A DNA stretch of 64,000 bases from Frankia casuarinae (lineage in GTDB: Bacteria > Actinomycetota > Actinomycetes > Frankiales > Frankiaceae). The first letter of the stretch is position 1. Every line of letters starts with the position of its first letter. Positions 57,175 through 64,000 of this stretch are shown here, in pieces. The notes beneath the pieces were generated by a model. It saw only the letters and a program-made list of their open reading frames with translations, was not told where the DNA came from and made no database searches. Both the position numbers and the translations under genes were made by a program. The stretch is taken from positions 5,270,001-5,334,000 of the forward strand of contig NC_007777.1 in NCBI RefSeq assembly GCF_000013345.1. Reading direction: 5' to 3'.

Positions 57175-57211
57175 CTTCGACCTGAATCGGCGCTTCGCCG
57201 GCCGGGATCGG

Positions 57212-57838
57212 TCAGCGTCTCCTGGACGACCAGCAAACCGACGTCCACGACGGGTCGCTCAGGTCGTCCAGGCTGTACCAGCCGGCCGGCAGGTAGGTCC
57301 CCCAGGTCGCCGACGGGACGTCGGCGCTCGCCCGGTCCGGTACCGCGGGCCTGCGCACACCGAAGGTCGCGTCGCCGCCGGGGCAGCTCAGGTGCCCGAA
57401 CCTGAAGATCGGCTCGCCGGCCTCCTCACCCCGGCCGGGACCGGTCCGGCACAGCGATGCCGTGGCCGGCGGCCACAACGAGGCGACATGGACGTAGAAA
57501 CCGGCGTCGAGATACGTCGCGGGTCTGTTCGGCTCTCCGGCCGCCGCCGGCACACCGACCTCCGTCGCCTGCCCGCCCGGGCAGCTCGCCCAGGTCGCTC
57601 CACCGGCCTGCGCGGCGCCCGCGTTCACCAGAGCCAGGATGCCGCTCACCGCGAGGGTCGCCCCGGCGGTGGTCAGAGTGGCCAGGGTGGTCCGGGTCGC
57701 GCCGCCGCGCCGGCCCGCCCGCCGGGAACCGCGCCGCGCGGGACGACACCCTCCGGACGCAGCCGCTTCCGGTGCTCCCGGCGCTCCGGAGGATAACGGC
57801 CGTCCGACTCGTCGCGGGGAAGATACGGCATACCGCAT
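57212..57838 (-). CDS. Secreted protein of unknown function
   Basis: A 208-residue protein. A long basic N-terminal region is followed by a hydrophobic segment ending AGAAQA, which looks like a signal peptide cleavage site, so it is probably exported. The mature part has two similar halves, each with a SCPGG motif (ASCPGGQATEVG and LSCPGGDATFG) and a similar ending (YLDAGFYVHVA and YLPAGWYSLDD), suggesting an internal repeat with disulfides. ATG 57838 has an ideal GAAGGAGG 7 bases upstream. No family is recognised. Confidence 0.8.
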   Translation of the reverse strand: MRYAVSSPRRVGRPLSSGAPGAPEAAASGGCRPARRGSRRAGRRGGATRTTLATLTTAGATLAVSGILALVNAGAAQAGGATWASCPGGQATEVGVPAAAGEPNRPATYLDAGFYVHVASLWPPATASLCRTGPGRGEEAGEPIFRFGHLSCPGGDATFGVRRPAVPDRASADVPSATWGTYLPAGWYSLDDLSDPSWTSVCWSSRRR

Positions 57839-57880
57839 TGAATGCCTCCTTCTCGAGCCCGGCTGCGGGTCGATCATGCG

Positions 57881-57931
57881 GTAGAAGGATACAGGCGCTA
57901 GAACGATACAGGCGGTAGAACCATATAGGCG
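57881..57931. promoter_or_regulatory. Three 17-bp direct repeats (iteron-like)
   Basis: GTAGAAGGATACAGGCG (57881), CTAGAACGATACAGGCG (57898) and GTAGAACCATATAGGCG (57915) share 13 or more bases each. They sit 43 bp upstream of the minus-strand gene start at 57838, on the promoter side, so a regulator-binding array is likely. The third is more AT-rich. Confidence 0.55.
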
Positions 57932-58001
57932 GCATCGAAACACGGGCTCCGCCGCCCGGTCCGCGGTTCCCGCAAACATCTGCAAAAAACAGTCAGTATG
58001 C

Positions 58002-58017
58002 CCCTCGATACCGAGGG
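58002..58017. promoter_or_regulatory. Small inverted repeat
   Basis: CCCTCG and CGAGGG around ATAC at 58002-58017. It is a candidate operator or weak terminator on the path of either flanking gene, with little else to say. Confidence 0.3.
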
Positions 58018-58334
58018 TTGACGAGGCGTCGAAGGGATGGCGGCTCGCGGCGGCGTCGGCTGTCCGTGCCTGGGGCGCACCACCGAACCGGGTCGGGCCC
58101 CTGTCAGGGATCCAGCGGGAGGGTTTCCACTCACCATATGTCCGGGCATACCGCCCCGATGCGGACCTCTCCGCAGCAGCCCGGCACTATGGCCATGCTG
58201 GTACTCCGGCTGGAAACTATGACTGTAGCGGTCAACCGACCTGATGACCCCATGAACAGGAAGCGGCCCGGAATCGTGATTTCCCAGACGAGGATCTGTC
58301 GCGGCGACACACGTGGGAAGGAGAGCCGGTAGCG

Positions 58335-59135
58335 ATGGCACCGACCTTGTACCCGCCGGCCCGCTTCCGTCCGGTGCGGAACACGACCGGAGTGATGATC
58401 CAACCCACCCGAGGCCTCATCCCGCACGTCCAGGTGGGCGGCGGCTCCCTGTTCGGCTGGTTCGACAACCCCGCCAGCCAGGTCAGCTCACACCTGTGGC
58501 TGTCGAGGAGCGGCGACTTCGAGCAGTACGTTCCTTTCGACCGGAGGGCCTGGGCCCAGGCGGCAGGAAATCCATACTGGATCTCCTGCGAATGCGAAGG
58601 GTACGAGACCGAGGACTACACACCCCTACAAATCATCCGGCTCGGCGAGCTCTTTCAGTGGGGGATGCGGGAGTTCGGATGGCAGGAAGAGATCACCGAC
58701 TCTCCCGCCGGTTACGGTATCGGTACCCACCGGATGGGCGGCCAGGCGTGGGGAGGCCACAATTGCCCGGGTGACATCCGGGCCAACCGACGCCGGGACA
58801 TCCTCGCCGCCGCGCGGCATAACGGAGTCGGCGCAGCCGCCGATCCCCGGCACCGTTACGACGACCGTCCGACCCTGCGGGAGGGATCGCGTGGTCCGGA
58901 CGTCGTGGAGCTCCAGAACGCCCTGAACATCATCTTTGGCCATGAGGCCCCCACCGGTGATCCCAACCGGATAACGCCGGATGGCGTGTACGGGCCACGG
59001 ACCACTGCCCGGGTGGCCTCCCTACAGCGCTACGCCGCGCCGTGGTTCGGCCGCATCCCGGACGACGGGGTCTGCGGGCCCAACACCTGGCGTAAGATCG
59101 GTTACCTCCTCACCGGGATGAACCGCCGGGTCTGA
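58335..59135 (+). CDS. N-acetylmuramoyl-L-alanine amidase with peptidoglycan-binding domain
   Basis: A 266-residue protein. Residues ~15-165 are an Amidase_2/PGRP-type domain: SSHLWLSRSGDFEQYVPFDRRAWAQAAGN resembles the fold core, ISCECEGYE takes the usual SIEC-type position, and THRMGGQAWGGHNCPGD has the H-x-C-x-G zinc site. Residues ~190-260 are a PG_binding_1 domain (LREGSRGPDVVELQNALN, GVYGPRTTARVASLQRY). No signal peptide is visible, as in phage endolysins. ATG 58335 follows GAAGGAGAGCC. Confidence 0.9.
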   Translation: MAPTLYPPARFRPVRNTTGVMIQPTRGLIPHVQVGGGSLFGWFDNPASQVSSHLWLSRSGDFEQYVPFDRRAWAQAAGNPYWISCECEGYETEDYTPLQIIRLGELFQWGMREFGWQEEITDSPAGYGIGTHRMGGQAWGGHNCPGDIRANRRRDILAAARHNGVGAAADPRHRYDDRPTLREGSRGPDVVELQNALNIIFGHEAPTGDPNRITPDGVYGPRTTARVASLQRYAAPWFGRIPDDGVCGPNTWRKIGYLLTGMNRRV

Positions 59136-59180
59136 CCCACAGACCGGGCCCGGCCGCTCCCCCGCACCGGGCGCTCCCGC

Positions 59181-60392
59181 TCACCGGGCGGTCGTGACCC
59201 GGCGGGCCAGCTCGGCGCCGGCCCTCCGCAGCCACCGGAGCGGCTCGGCCATCGCCATGGCCGGCCCCCCGGCGAGATCGACGAGGGCGATCTCGGCCCG
59301 GACCCCCTCCGGTCGGGGGGCGTCAACCCGCCCAGCCACCAGGAGCACGGGCACCTCGGCGTCCCGCGCCAGCGCGAGGACTCCGCCGACCACCTTGCCG
59401 GACAACGAGGTGCGGTCGAACCTGCCCTCGCCGGTCACCACCCAGTCGGCGCCGGCAAGGGCCGCCGGCAGGCCCGCCGCCTGGATGATCGTCGGCAGGC
59501 CGGGGACCACCTCGGCTCCCCAGGCCGCGGCGAGGCCGTAGGCGGTGCCGCCGGCAGCCCCGGCTCCCGCGGCGTCGGGAGCACCACCCAACAGGTGGGC
59601 GAGCCTGCGCAGCCCCTCCTCCAGCCGGGTGATGTCCGCGGGTCCGGCACCCTTCTGCGGCCCGAATACGGCGGCGGCGCCGGCAGGGCCCAGCAGGGGC
59701 GCGTCGACGTCGACGAGACAGTACGCTCCCCCGGCCGGCGCCGGCCGCAACCCGGTCAGATCGATGTGCGCGAGCGACGTGAGGGCGCCGCCGCCGACGG
59801 CCAACGGCCGGCCGGCCGCGTCGAGGAACCGGGCACCCAACGCGGCGAGGGCACCGGTACCACCGTCGGTCGAGGCGGAACCGCCCAAAGTGATGAGAAC
59901 GCGGTCGACTCCGGCGTCGATCGCGGCGGCGACCAACTCGCCGAGGCCCACGGTCTGCGCGCCCAACGGATCGAGTTCCCGCATCAGCGGCAACCCGCTC
60001 GCCCTCGCCAGTTCGATCACTGCGGTGCCATCGGGCAGCGACAGCCATTCGGCGTCGTGGCCCCGCCCGTCCGGACCAGTCACCCGTGCCGGGTGCCGCT
60101 CCGACCCGGGTACGCCGACGGCGAAGACGTCGAGGGTGCCCTCGCCACCGTCGGCGATCGGTACTCCCACGACCTGATCGCGGGGCCGCTCGGAGCGCCA
60201 GCCCGCGCCCAGCGCCGCGACCACCTCGGCCGCGGTCGCCGATCCCTTGAACGAGTCGGGTGCGAGGACCACCCGCGCGGGCCGGTGGGGGGACGGTACC
60301 CCCGTCATCGGAGCGTCACCGGCCGTCGGAGCGTCACCGGCCGTCGGAGCGTCACCGGCCGTCGAGACATCCCGCGTCGGCGAGCCACGCAT
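59181..60392 (-). CDS. Glycerate kinase
   Basis: A protein of about 403 residues of the GarK/GlxK family (glycerate 2- or 3-kinase). VVLAPDSFKGSATAAEVVAALGAGW and VPIADGGEGTLDVF are the N-terminal signatures; ITLGGSASTDGGTGALAALGARFLD is the nucleotide-binding part. Start ATG 60392 overlaps the adenosine-deaminase gene by 41 bp; ATG 60308 avoids this and leaves a natural family start, so the first ~28 residues, made by three 18-bp repeats, may be untranslated. Function: phosphorylation of D-glycerate, for example from glyoxylate use. Confidence 0.9.
   Translation of the reverse strand: MRGSPTRDVSTAGDAPTAGDAPTAGDAPMTGVPSPHRPARVVLAPDSFKGSATAAEVVAALGAGWRSERPRDQVVGVPIADGGEGTLDVFAVGVPGSERHPARVTGPDGRGHDAEWLSLPDGTAVIELARASGLPLMRELDPLGAQTVGLGELVAAAIDAGVDRVLITLGGSASTDGGTGALAALGARFLDAAGRPLAVGGGALTSLAHIDLTGLRPAPAGGAYCLVDVDAPLLGPAGAAAVFGPQKGAGPADITRLEEGLRRLAHLLGGAPDAAGAGAAGGTAYGLAAAWGAEVVPGLPTIIQAAGLPAALAGADWVVTGEGRFDRTSLSGKVVGGVLALARDAEVPVLLVAGRVDAPRPEGVRAEIALVDLAGGPAMAMAEPLRWLRRAGAELARRVTTAR
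60309..60362 (-). repeat. Three perfect 18-bp repeats at the add/glycerate kinase junction
   Basis: CGGAGCGTCACCGGCCGT repeats at 60309, 60327 and 60345. The adenosine-deaminase stop (60352-60354) lies in the third unit. If the long start of glycerate kinase is used, each unit codes TAGDAP. Confidence 0.95.
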
Positions 60393-61353
60393 CGATGCCG
60401 GCGAGGGCCGCCGTCCGCACCTCGATCGGCGCGGCTCCGGATTCCACCGAGCTGCGGGCGCAGGCGGCCAGTTCCTCGTCGGTCAGGCCCAGCGCCGATC
60501 GGCACAGCTCGTACTCCTCCAGACAGGTGGGCCCGAACAGCAGCGGGTCGTCGGCGTTGATCGAGCATCGCACCCCGGCCCGCAGCAGGGCCGGAAGCGG
60601 ATGTTCGGCCATCGACGGGACGACCGAGAGCAGCAGGTTGGACGTCGGGCAGACATCGAGGCAGGTCCCTCGTTCGAGGAGGGTGTCGACGAGTCGGGGA
60701 TCCTCCATGGCGCGGATACCGTGCTGGAGACGATCGGCATCCAGGGTCTCGATGGCGCCACGCACCGACGCGGGACCGTCGAGTTCCCCGGCGTGGGGGG
60801 TCGAGAGCAACCCGCCGTCGCGCGCAATCCGGAACGCCGCCATGAACGGCTCCGGCGGCCAGCCGTTCTCGTCGTTGTGCAGCCCTAGGCCGACGATGCC
60901 CCGATCGGCGTAACGCAGGGCCAACCGGGCCACGGAGACGGCCTGTTCGGGGGAGTCGAAGACCCGGTCGACGGCCGCCATCCAGCGGACGGTCACCCCG
61001 TACCGCGCGCCGACCTGATCCGATCGGGCCAGCACCGTCTCCCAGGCGGCCTCCGCGCTCCCGAAGACGCCTAGATGAACGTACGGCCAGAAGCTGGGTT
61101 CGAGGTAGGTGACGCCCTCATCCGCGGCATCGATGATCATTTCGTCGACGAGACGTTCGAAGTCCTCGGGCCGGCGGAAGACCGGCAGGATGCCGGCGAT
61201 CACTTCGCTGAAGCCCCCGAACTCGGTAAACCCCGTGGTGCGGGGAGTCGGAACGCCCGCGGCGGCGGCCAGGTCGGCCAGTGTCGACGGCCGCATCCCC
61301 AGCTCGAAATGCAGATGCAGATGGCCCTTGGGCAGCGAACGCAGATCCCGCAT
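60352..61353 (-). CDS. Adenosine deaminase-family amidohydrolase
   Basis: A 333-residue metal-dependent deaminase of the Add family. The metal site reads KGHLHLHFELG, slightly different from the usual HxHLEG. Later motifs are HAGE, GIRAME, CPTSN and SINADDP, with catalytic Glu and Asp in their places. Adenosine or aminodeoxyfutalosine are possible substrates; the futalosine genes mqnB and mqnD lie elsewhere in the window. ATG 61353 follows GGAGGAAGG. It is upstream of glycerate kinase, probably in one transcript. Confidence 0.88.
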   Translation of the reverse strand: MRDLRSLPKGHLHLHFELGMRPSTLADLAAAAGVPTPRTTGFTEFGGFSEVIAGILPVFRRPEDFERLVDEMIIDAADEGVTYLEPSFWPYVHLGVFGSAEAAWETVLARSDQVGARYGVTVRWMAAVDRVFDSPEQAVSVARLALRYADRGIVGLGLHNDENGWPPEPFMAAFRIARDGGLLSTPHAGELDGPASVRGAIETLDADRLQHGIRAMEDPRLVDTLLERGTCLDVCPTSNLLLSVVPSMAEHPLPALLRAGVRCSINADDPLLFGPTCLEEYELCRSALGLTDEELAACARSSVESGAAPIEVRTAALAGIDAWLADAGCLDGR

Positions 61354-61501
61354 CACAGTCCTTCCTCCGTGGCCGCGCGGCCGGCGGTCTCCCCATCCCG
61401 TGGGGACAACCACGAACCCGCAAGACGGTGGATTGAAACTTACGTGGTCGAGCCGCCCCGCGGGAGCCGGACGAAGATGGTCGCCGGCTCAGGTCGCCGG
61501 C

Positions 61502-62338
61502 TCAGGTCGCCGAGACGATCCCAGTGGCCACGAGGAAGAGCACGGTGGCACCGAGCGCCAGCCGGTAACCGATGAAAACGCTGTAGCTGTGTCTGGCAAT
61601 GAACTTCAACAGCCAGGCGATCGCGACGTAGGCGACGGCAAAGCTGACCACGGTCGCGATGATCGTCGCCGGCCAGCCCACCCCGTCGGCGATGTCGTCG
61701 GACTTCGTGAGGACCTGCAGCGCCGCGGCCGCCATCAGGGCCGGGATGGACAGGAAGAAGGACAGCCGGGTCACCGCCACCCGGTCCAGGCCACGCAGCA
61801 ACCCCGCCGACATGGTCGCCCCGGATCGCGAGATACCCGGGATCAGCGCCATGCACTGCACGATGCCGATCACCAGGGTGTCCTTCCACGTCACGTCCTC
61901 CTCGTGACGTTTCTGGGTACCGACGTGGTCCGCGTACCCCATCACCCCGCTCCAGAGGATCAGCGCACCGCCGACGAACCACAGGCTGCGTAGCGTGGTC
62001 TCGATCTGATCCTTGAAGGCCACCCCGACCAGGCCGATGGGAATCGATCCGAGAATGACGGCCCAGCCGAACCGGTAATCCGGATGCTCCCGCCAGGCGG
62101 GATCGCGCACACCGCGGCCCCACGCCGCCAGAAGGCGCCGGAAATCATGCCGGAAGTAAAGCAGGGTGGCGAAGACCGCACCGACCTGGATGATCGCGGT
62201 GAAAGCGGTGATGTCCGGGTCGTCGATGTCGTGGCCGAGCAGCTTCTCCAAAATTGTCAGATGTCCGGTGCTGGACACCGGCAGAAATTCCGTCAGCCCC
62301 TCGACCGCGCCGAGAAACACCGCTTCCAGGACGTTCAC
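61502..62338 (-). CDS. uppP: Undecaprenyl-diphosphatase UppP
   Basis: A 278-residue membrane phosphatase of the BacA/UppP family that recycles the lipid carrier for peptidoglycan. The two signature blocks are EGLTEFLPVSSTGHL and PGISRSGATMSAGL (catalytic Glu/Ser-Arg pairs). Eight hydrophobic segments fit the family. GTG 62338 follows GGAAGGG and matches the conserved N-terminus; the longer frame to 62407 does not. Confidence 0.96.
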   Translation of the reverse strand: MNVLEAVFLGAVEGLTEFLPVSSTGHLTILEKLLGHDIDDPDITAFTAIIQVGAVFATLLYFRHDFRRLLAAWGRGVRDPAWREHPDYRFGWAVILGSIPIGLVGVAFKDQIETTLRSLWFVGGALILWSGVMGYADHVGTQKRHEEDVTWKDTLVIGIVQCMALIPGISRSGATMSAGLLRGLDRVAVTRLSFFLSIPALMAAAALQVLTKSDDIADGVGWPATIIATVVSFAVAYVAIAWLLKFIARHSYSVFIGYRLALGATVLFLVATGIVSAT

Positions 62339-62593
62339 ATGGACCCTTCCGCACCGGTACACGCCACCTGCTGATCGCGCAGGGCAGTGTATGACGACGA
62401 GGATCATCTGCTCCCGGTGGGGCGGGCCACGCGGCCGTCAGGCGGCCAGCGCCCGGGTCAGCGCACATCGAGCCGTCGCCCGGGCGACGGCCGCCTCGGT
62501 GCGGGTCACGACGGGCAGATCCAGCCGGGTCAGGGCCCGCCCGCCACAGCAGCGCCGCGGACGAGGAGAACGAGAGTCCCGCCGGCGTGCGGT

Positions 62594-63562
62594 TCACCTT
62601 GCCTGATGGGTGAAGAAGGCCCAGATGGTCGCGGTGGCATTCAGGGCGGTTGACGGCGGGTCGAGATGCAGGATTCGCTCGGCCGTCGGGTGGCGGGCAC
62701 CGCCGGGCCACTGGTGGCCCGCGCCGGCAATGGTGACCAGTTCCACGGCCCGTCCCTGCGGGCAGGTGGCGATAAAGGTGGTGACGCTTTCCGTAGTGGT
62801 TGTGGCCGGGGTGGCACAATGATCGGCGGTACGCCACATCGCGTTCACGAACGGGACGGCCGGTCCGTTGATTTTTGCGACCCCGTCACCCTCGCCGCCG
62901 TAGTAGCGTACGGTGTGGTCCGCGGTGCCGTGAATGGCGATGACGGAGATTGGCCGCGGTGCGGGGCAGGTGCCGAGCAGGGTCGCCGAATCGGGTCCGA
63001 TCGCGGCGAAAATGGTGGTGTCGCAGGCCAACCGGTAGTCCATCATGCCGCCGTTGGAGATTCCGGTGGCGTAGATACGGGCGGTGTCGACCGGTACGGC
63101 GGCTTGGATGGCGGCTACCATGCCAGTGATGAAGGCGACATCATCCACGCCGGTCGCACCGGGCTTTCCGCAACAACCGCCGCCGACGGACCAGGCATGG
63201 TTCTGCCCTTCGGGATAGGCGACGAGAAAATGGCCGCGGTCGGCCTCGGCGTCCCAGCCGTAGGAGTTCTCGGCCTGCTCCGCGCCACCGAAACCGCCGT
63301 GGATCATGACGACGAGCGGCGCCCGCGCGGGCAGAGTCGGCGGCCGGTACAGCCGGTAGGCGCGGGTGGCGCCGCCGACGTTGATCGACCGTACCGACGA
63401 TCCGACCGGGACAGCGGCCGGCGTAGAAGCCGTCGCGGTGCTGGCGGGCTCTGCCGGGCCTGCCGCGGAGCGCCGAAGCGGCCCCGAGCAGCCGGTGAGG
63501 GCGACCGCGCCAGCGACGAACACGGCGAGCAACCAAGACGTGCGGGGGAAGCGGATGATCAT
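62594..63562 (-). CDS. PHB depolymerase-family lipoprotein esterase
   Basis: A 322-residue exported alpha/beta hydrolase. The signal peptide ends in lipobox ALTGC (C25). Catalytic-type motifs are the oxyanion GGFGG (MIHGGFGGAEQ), nucleophile in GISNGGMM and a late His in AGAGHQWPGG, with an Asp in HGTADHT. It matches LpqC-like and poly(3-hydroxybutyrate) depolymerase family esterases. Substrate unknown (PHB, feruloyl or other esters). ATG 63562 follows AGAGGGG. Confidence 0.91.
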   Translation of the reverse strand: MIIRFPRTSWLLAVFVAGAVALTGCSGPLRRSAAGPAEPASTATASTPAAVPVGSSVRSINVGGATRAYRLYRPPTLPARAPLVVMIHGGFGGAEQAENSYGWDAEADRGHFLVAYPEGQNHAWSVGGGCCGKPGATGVDDVAFITGMVAAIQAAVPVDTARIYATGISNGGMMDYRLACDTTIFAAIGPDSATLLGTCPAPRPISVIAIHGTADHTVRYYGGEGDGVAKINGPAVPFVNAMWRTADHCATPATTTTESVTTFIATCPQGRAVELVTIAGAGHQWPGGARHPTAERILHLDPPSTALNATATIWAFFTHQAR

Positions 63563-63868
63563 CGAACCCCTCTGGTCGGCGCCCATAAGCGGGCAAGGGA
63601 ATGCCCACAGCCTGGCATACCCGCCCAACCATGATTTTGATCTGCTCGCGCCATAGCGTGCCGGGAGCGGGCGGCGTGGTGCCGACCGCGCCGAGTACGA
63701 GTTCGACAGCCACCTACGCCACTACGTCTCACCACCCGCTTTCGTACGGAATTCACATCTTTCTTGTATGGAATGCGGGGTGCGACGAGCCGCTGACCTC
63801 GTAGTGGCCGGGGGTGGAGCCCGCCGGCCGGGCTGGCGAGGGCTGAAGGGCGGCGGAAAGAGGTGGGG
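63563..63868. other. Intergenic region, no supported gene
   Basis: About 306 bp between divergent genes. It is less GC-rich near 63710-63780 (TTTCGTACGGAATTCACATC), which suggests a promoter. Frames within it are short and unsupported. Confidence 0.45.
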
Positions 63869-64000
63869 ATGCGGGAAGAGGTGGGGATGAGTGCGGGAGA
63901 CCCGGCCAGGGTGCCGCCGGCGCCGGTGCTCACGTTCGCCGATGTGACCCTGGACGAGGCCGCCGCTGGTGCGGCCGTACTCACGCTGACCGGTACGGCG
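63869..64000 (+). CDS. Unidentified gene cut by the right edge
   Basis: An open frame from ATG 63869 (or ATG 63887, each preceded by GAGGTGGGG) runs to the window end without a stop. The visible residues (MREEVGMSAGDPARVPPAP, then VLTFADVTLDEAAAGAAVL) show no recognisable motif in the 44 codons present. The duplicated GGAAGAGGTGGGGATG means the two starts each have their own ribosome site. Confidence 0.5.
   Translation, partial: MREEVGMSAGDPARVPPAPVLTFADVTLDEAAAGAAVLTLTGTA

Larger units (their letters stand above)
57839..58334. other. Divergent region with iterons, no supported gene
   Basis: About 500 bp between the secreted-protein gene and the amidase gene. It contains three 17-bp iterons (57881-57931) and a small inverted repeat (58002-58017). 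Open frames in this stretch have no ribosome site or similarity. Confidence 0.5.

Overview
The window reads as chromosomal DNA from a very GC-rich actinobacterium, most likely Frankia or a close Frankiales relative. This rests on codon third positions that are nearly always G or C, frequent GTG and TTG starts with GGAGG-type ribosome sites, low-complexity proline/alanine inserts, menaquinone synthesis by the futalosine route, and the actinobacterial order fhaA-fhaB-pstP-rodA-pbpA-pknA-pknB, trpG, DUF881, crgA, ppiA. The genus is an inference. No insertion sequence, transposase, prophage module or CRISPR array was recognised.

1-9800: a perfect palindrome at the left edge, a TPR-like protein with a kinase-fold phosphotransferase, a proline-rich MinD/ParA-like ATPase of the type seen with type VII secretion, a geranylgeranyl-reductase-family flavoprotein, a SEC-C zinc protein and a renalase-like flavoprotein. 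9868-25130: an anti-sigma-type ATPase, purQ and purL (purS lies 11 kb away at 24627), DUF3027, an MFS transporter, a lipoprotein, mqnB-mqnD (menaquinone), a rhodanese, a secreted HNH nuclease, a Ser/Thr kinase with a sensor tail, a small zinc ribbon, a cold-shock protein and a HAD phosphatase. A 93-bp structured duplication separates purS from tRNA-Leu(CAG).

25376-35254: one tightly coupled operon (gaps of 13 bp or less, four 4-bp overlaps) for phospho-signalling and cell-wall growth: FhaA, FhaB, PstP, RodA, PbpA, PknA and PknB. It is followed by trpG, a DUF881 protein, crgA, a cluster of DnaA-box-like sites, a Rid-family protein, a GH15 glucanase/trehalase, a rhomboid protease and a cyclophilin. 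In mycobacteria this neighbourhood lies beside oriC, so the origin is probably near.

42649-64000: a helical envelope-type protein, a cholesterol-oxidase-like GMC enzyme, a winged-helix protein with repeats, a tandem universal stress protein, a calpain-family cysteine protease with a WXG100-like helical N-terminus, a thiolase, DUF1918, an MMPL transporter, S-adenosylhomocysteinase, a secreted protein behind 17-bp iterons, a peptidoglycan amidase, glycerate kinase, an adenosine-deaminase-family enzyme, undecaprenyl-diphosphatase, a PHB-depolymerase-type lipoprotein esterase and a gene cut by the right edge.

The themes are cell-wall growth under phospho-control (the kinase operon, crgA, uppP, amidase), split purine and futalosine-pathway genes, and abundant short in-frame tandem repeats (8 to 93 bp) that may vary in copy number. 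The best candidates for something undescribed are the calpain-like protein at 49012-50973 and the repeat and operator-like elements.
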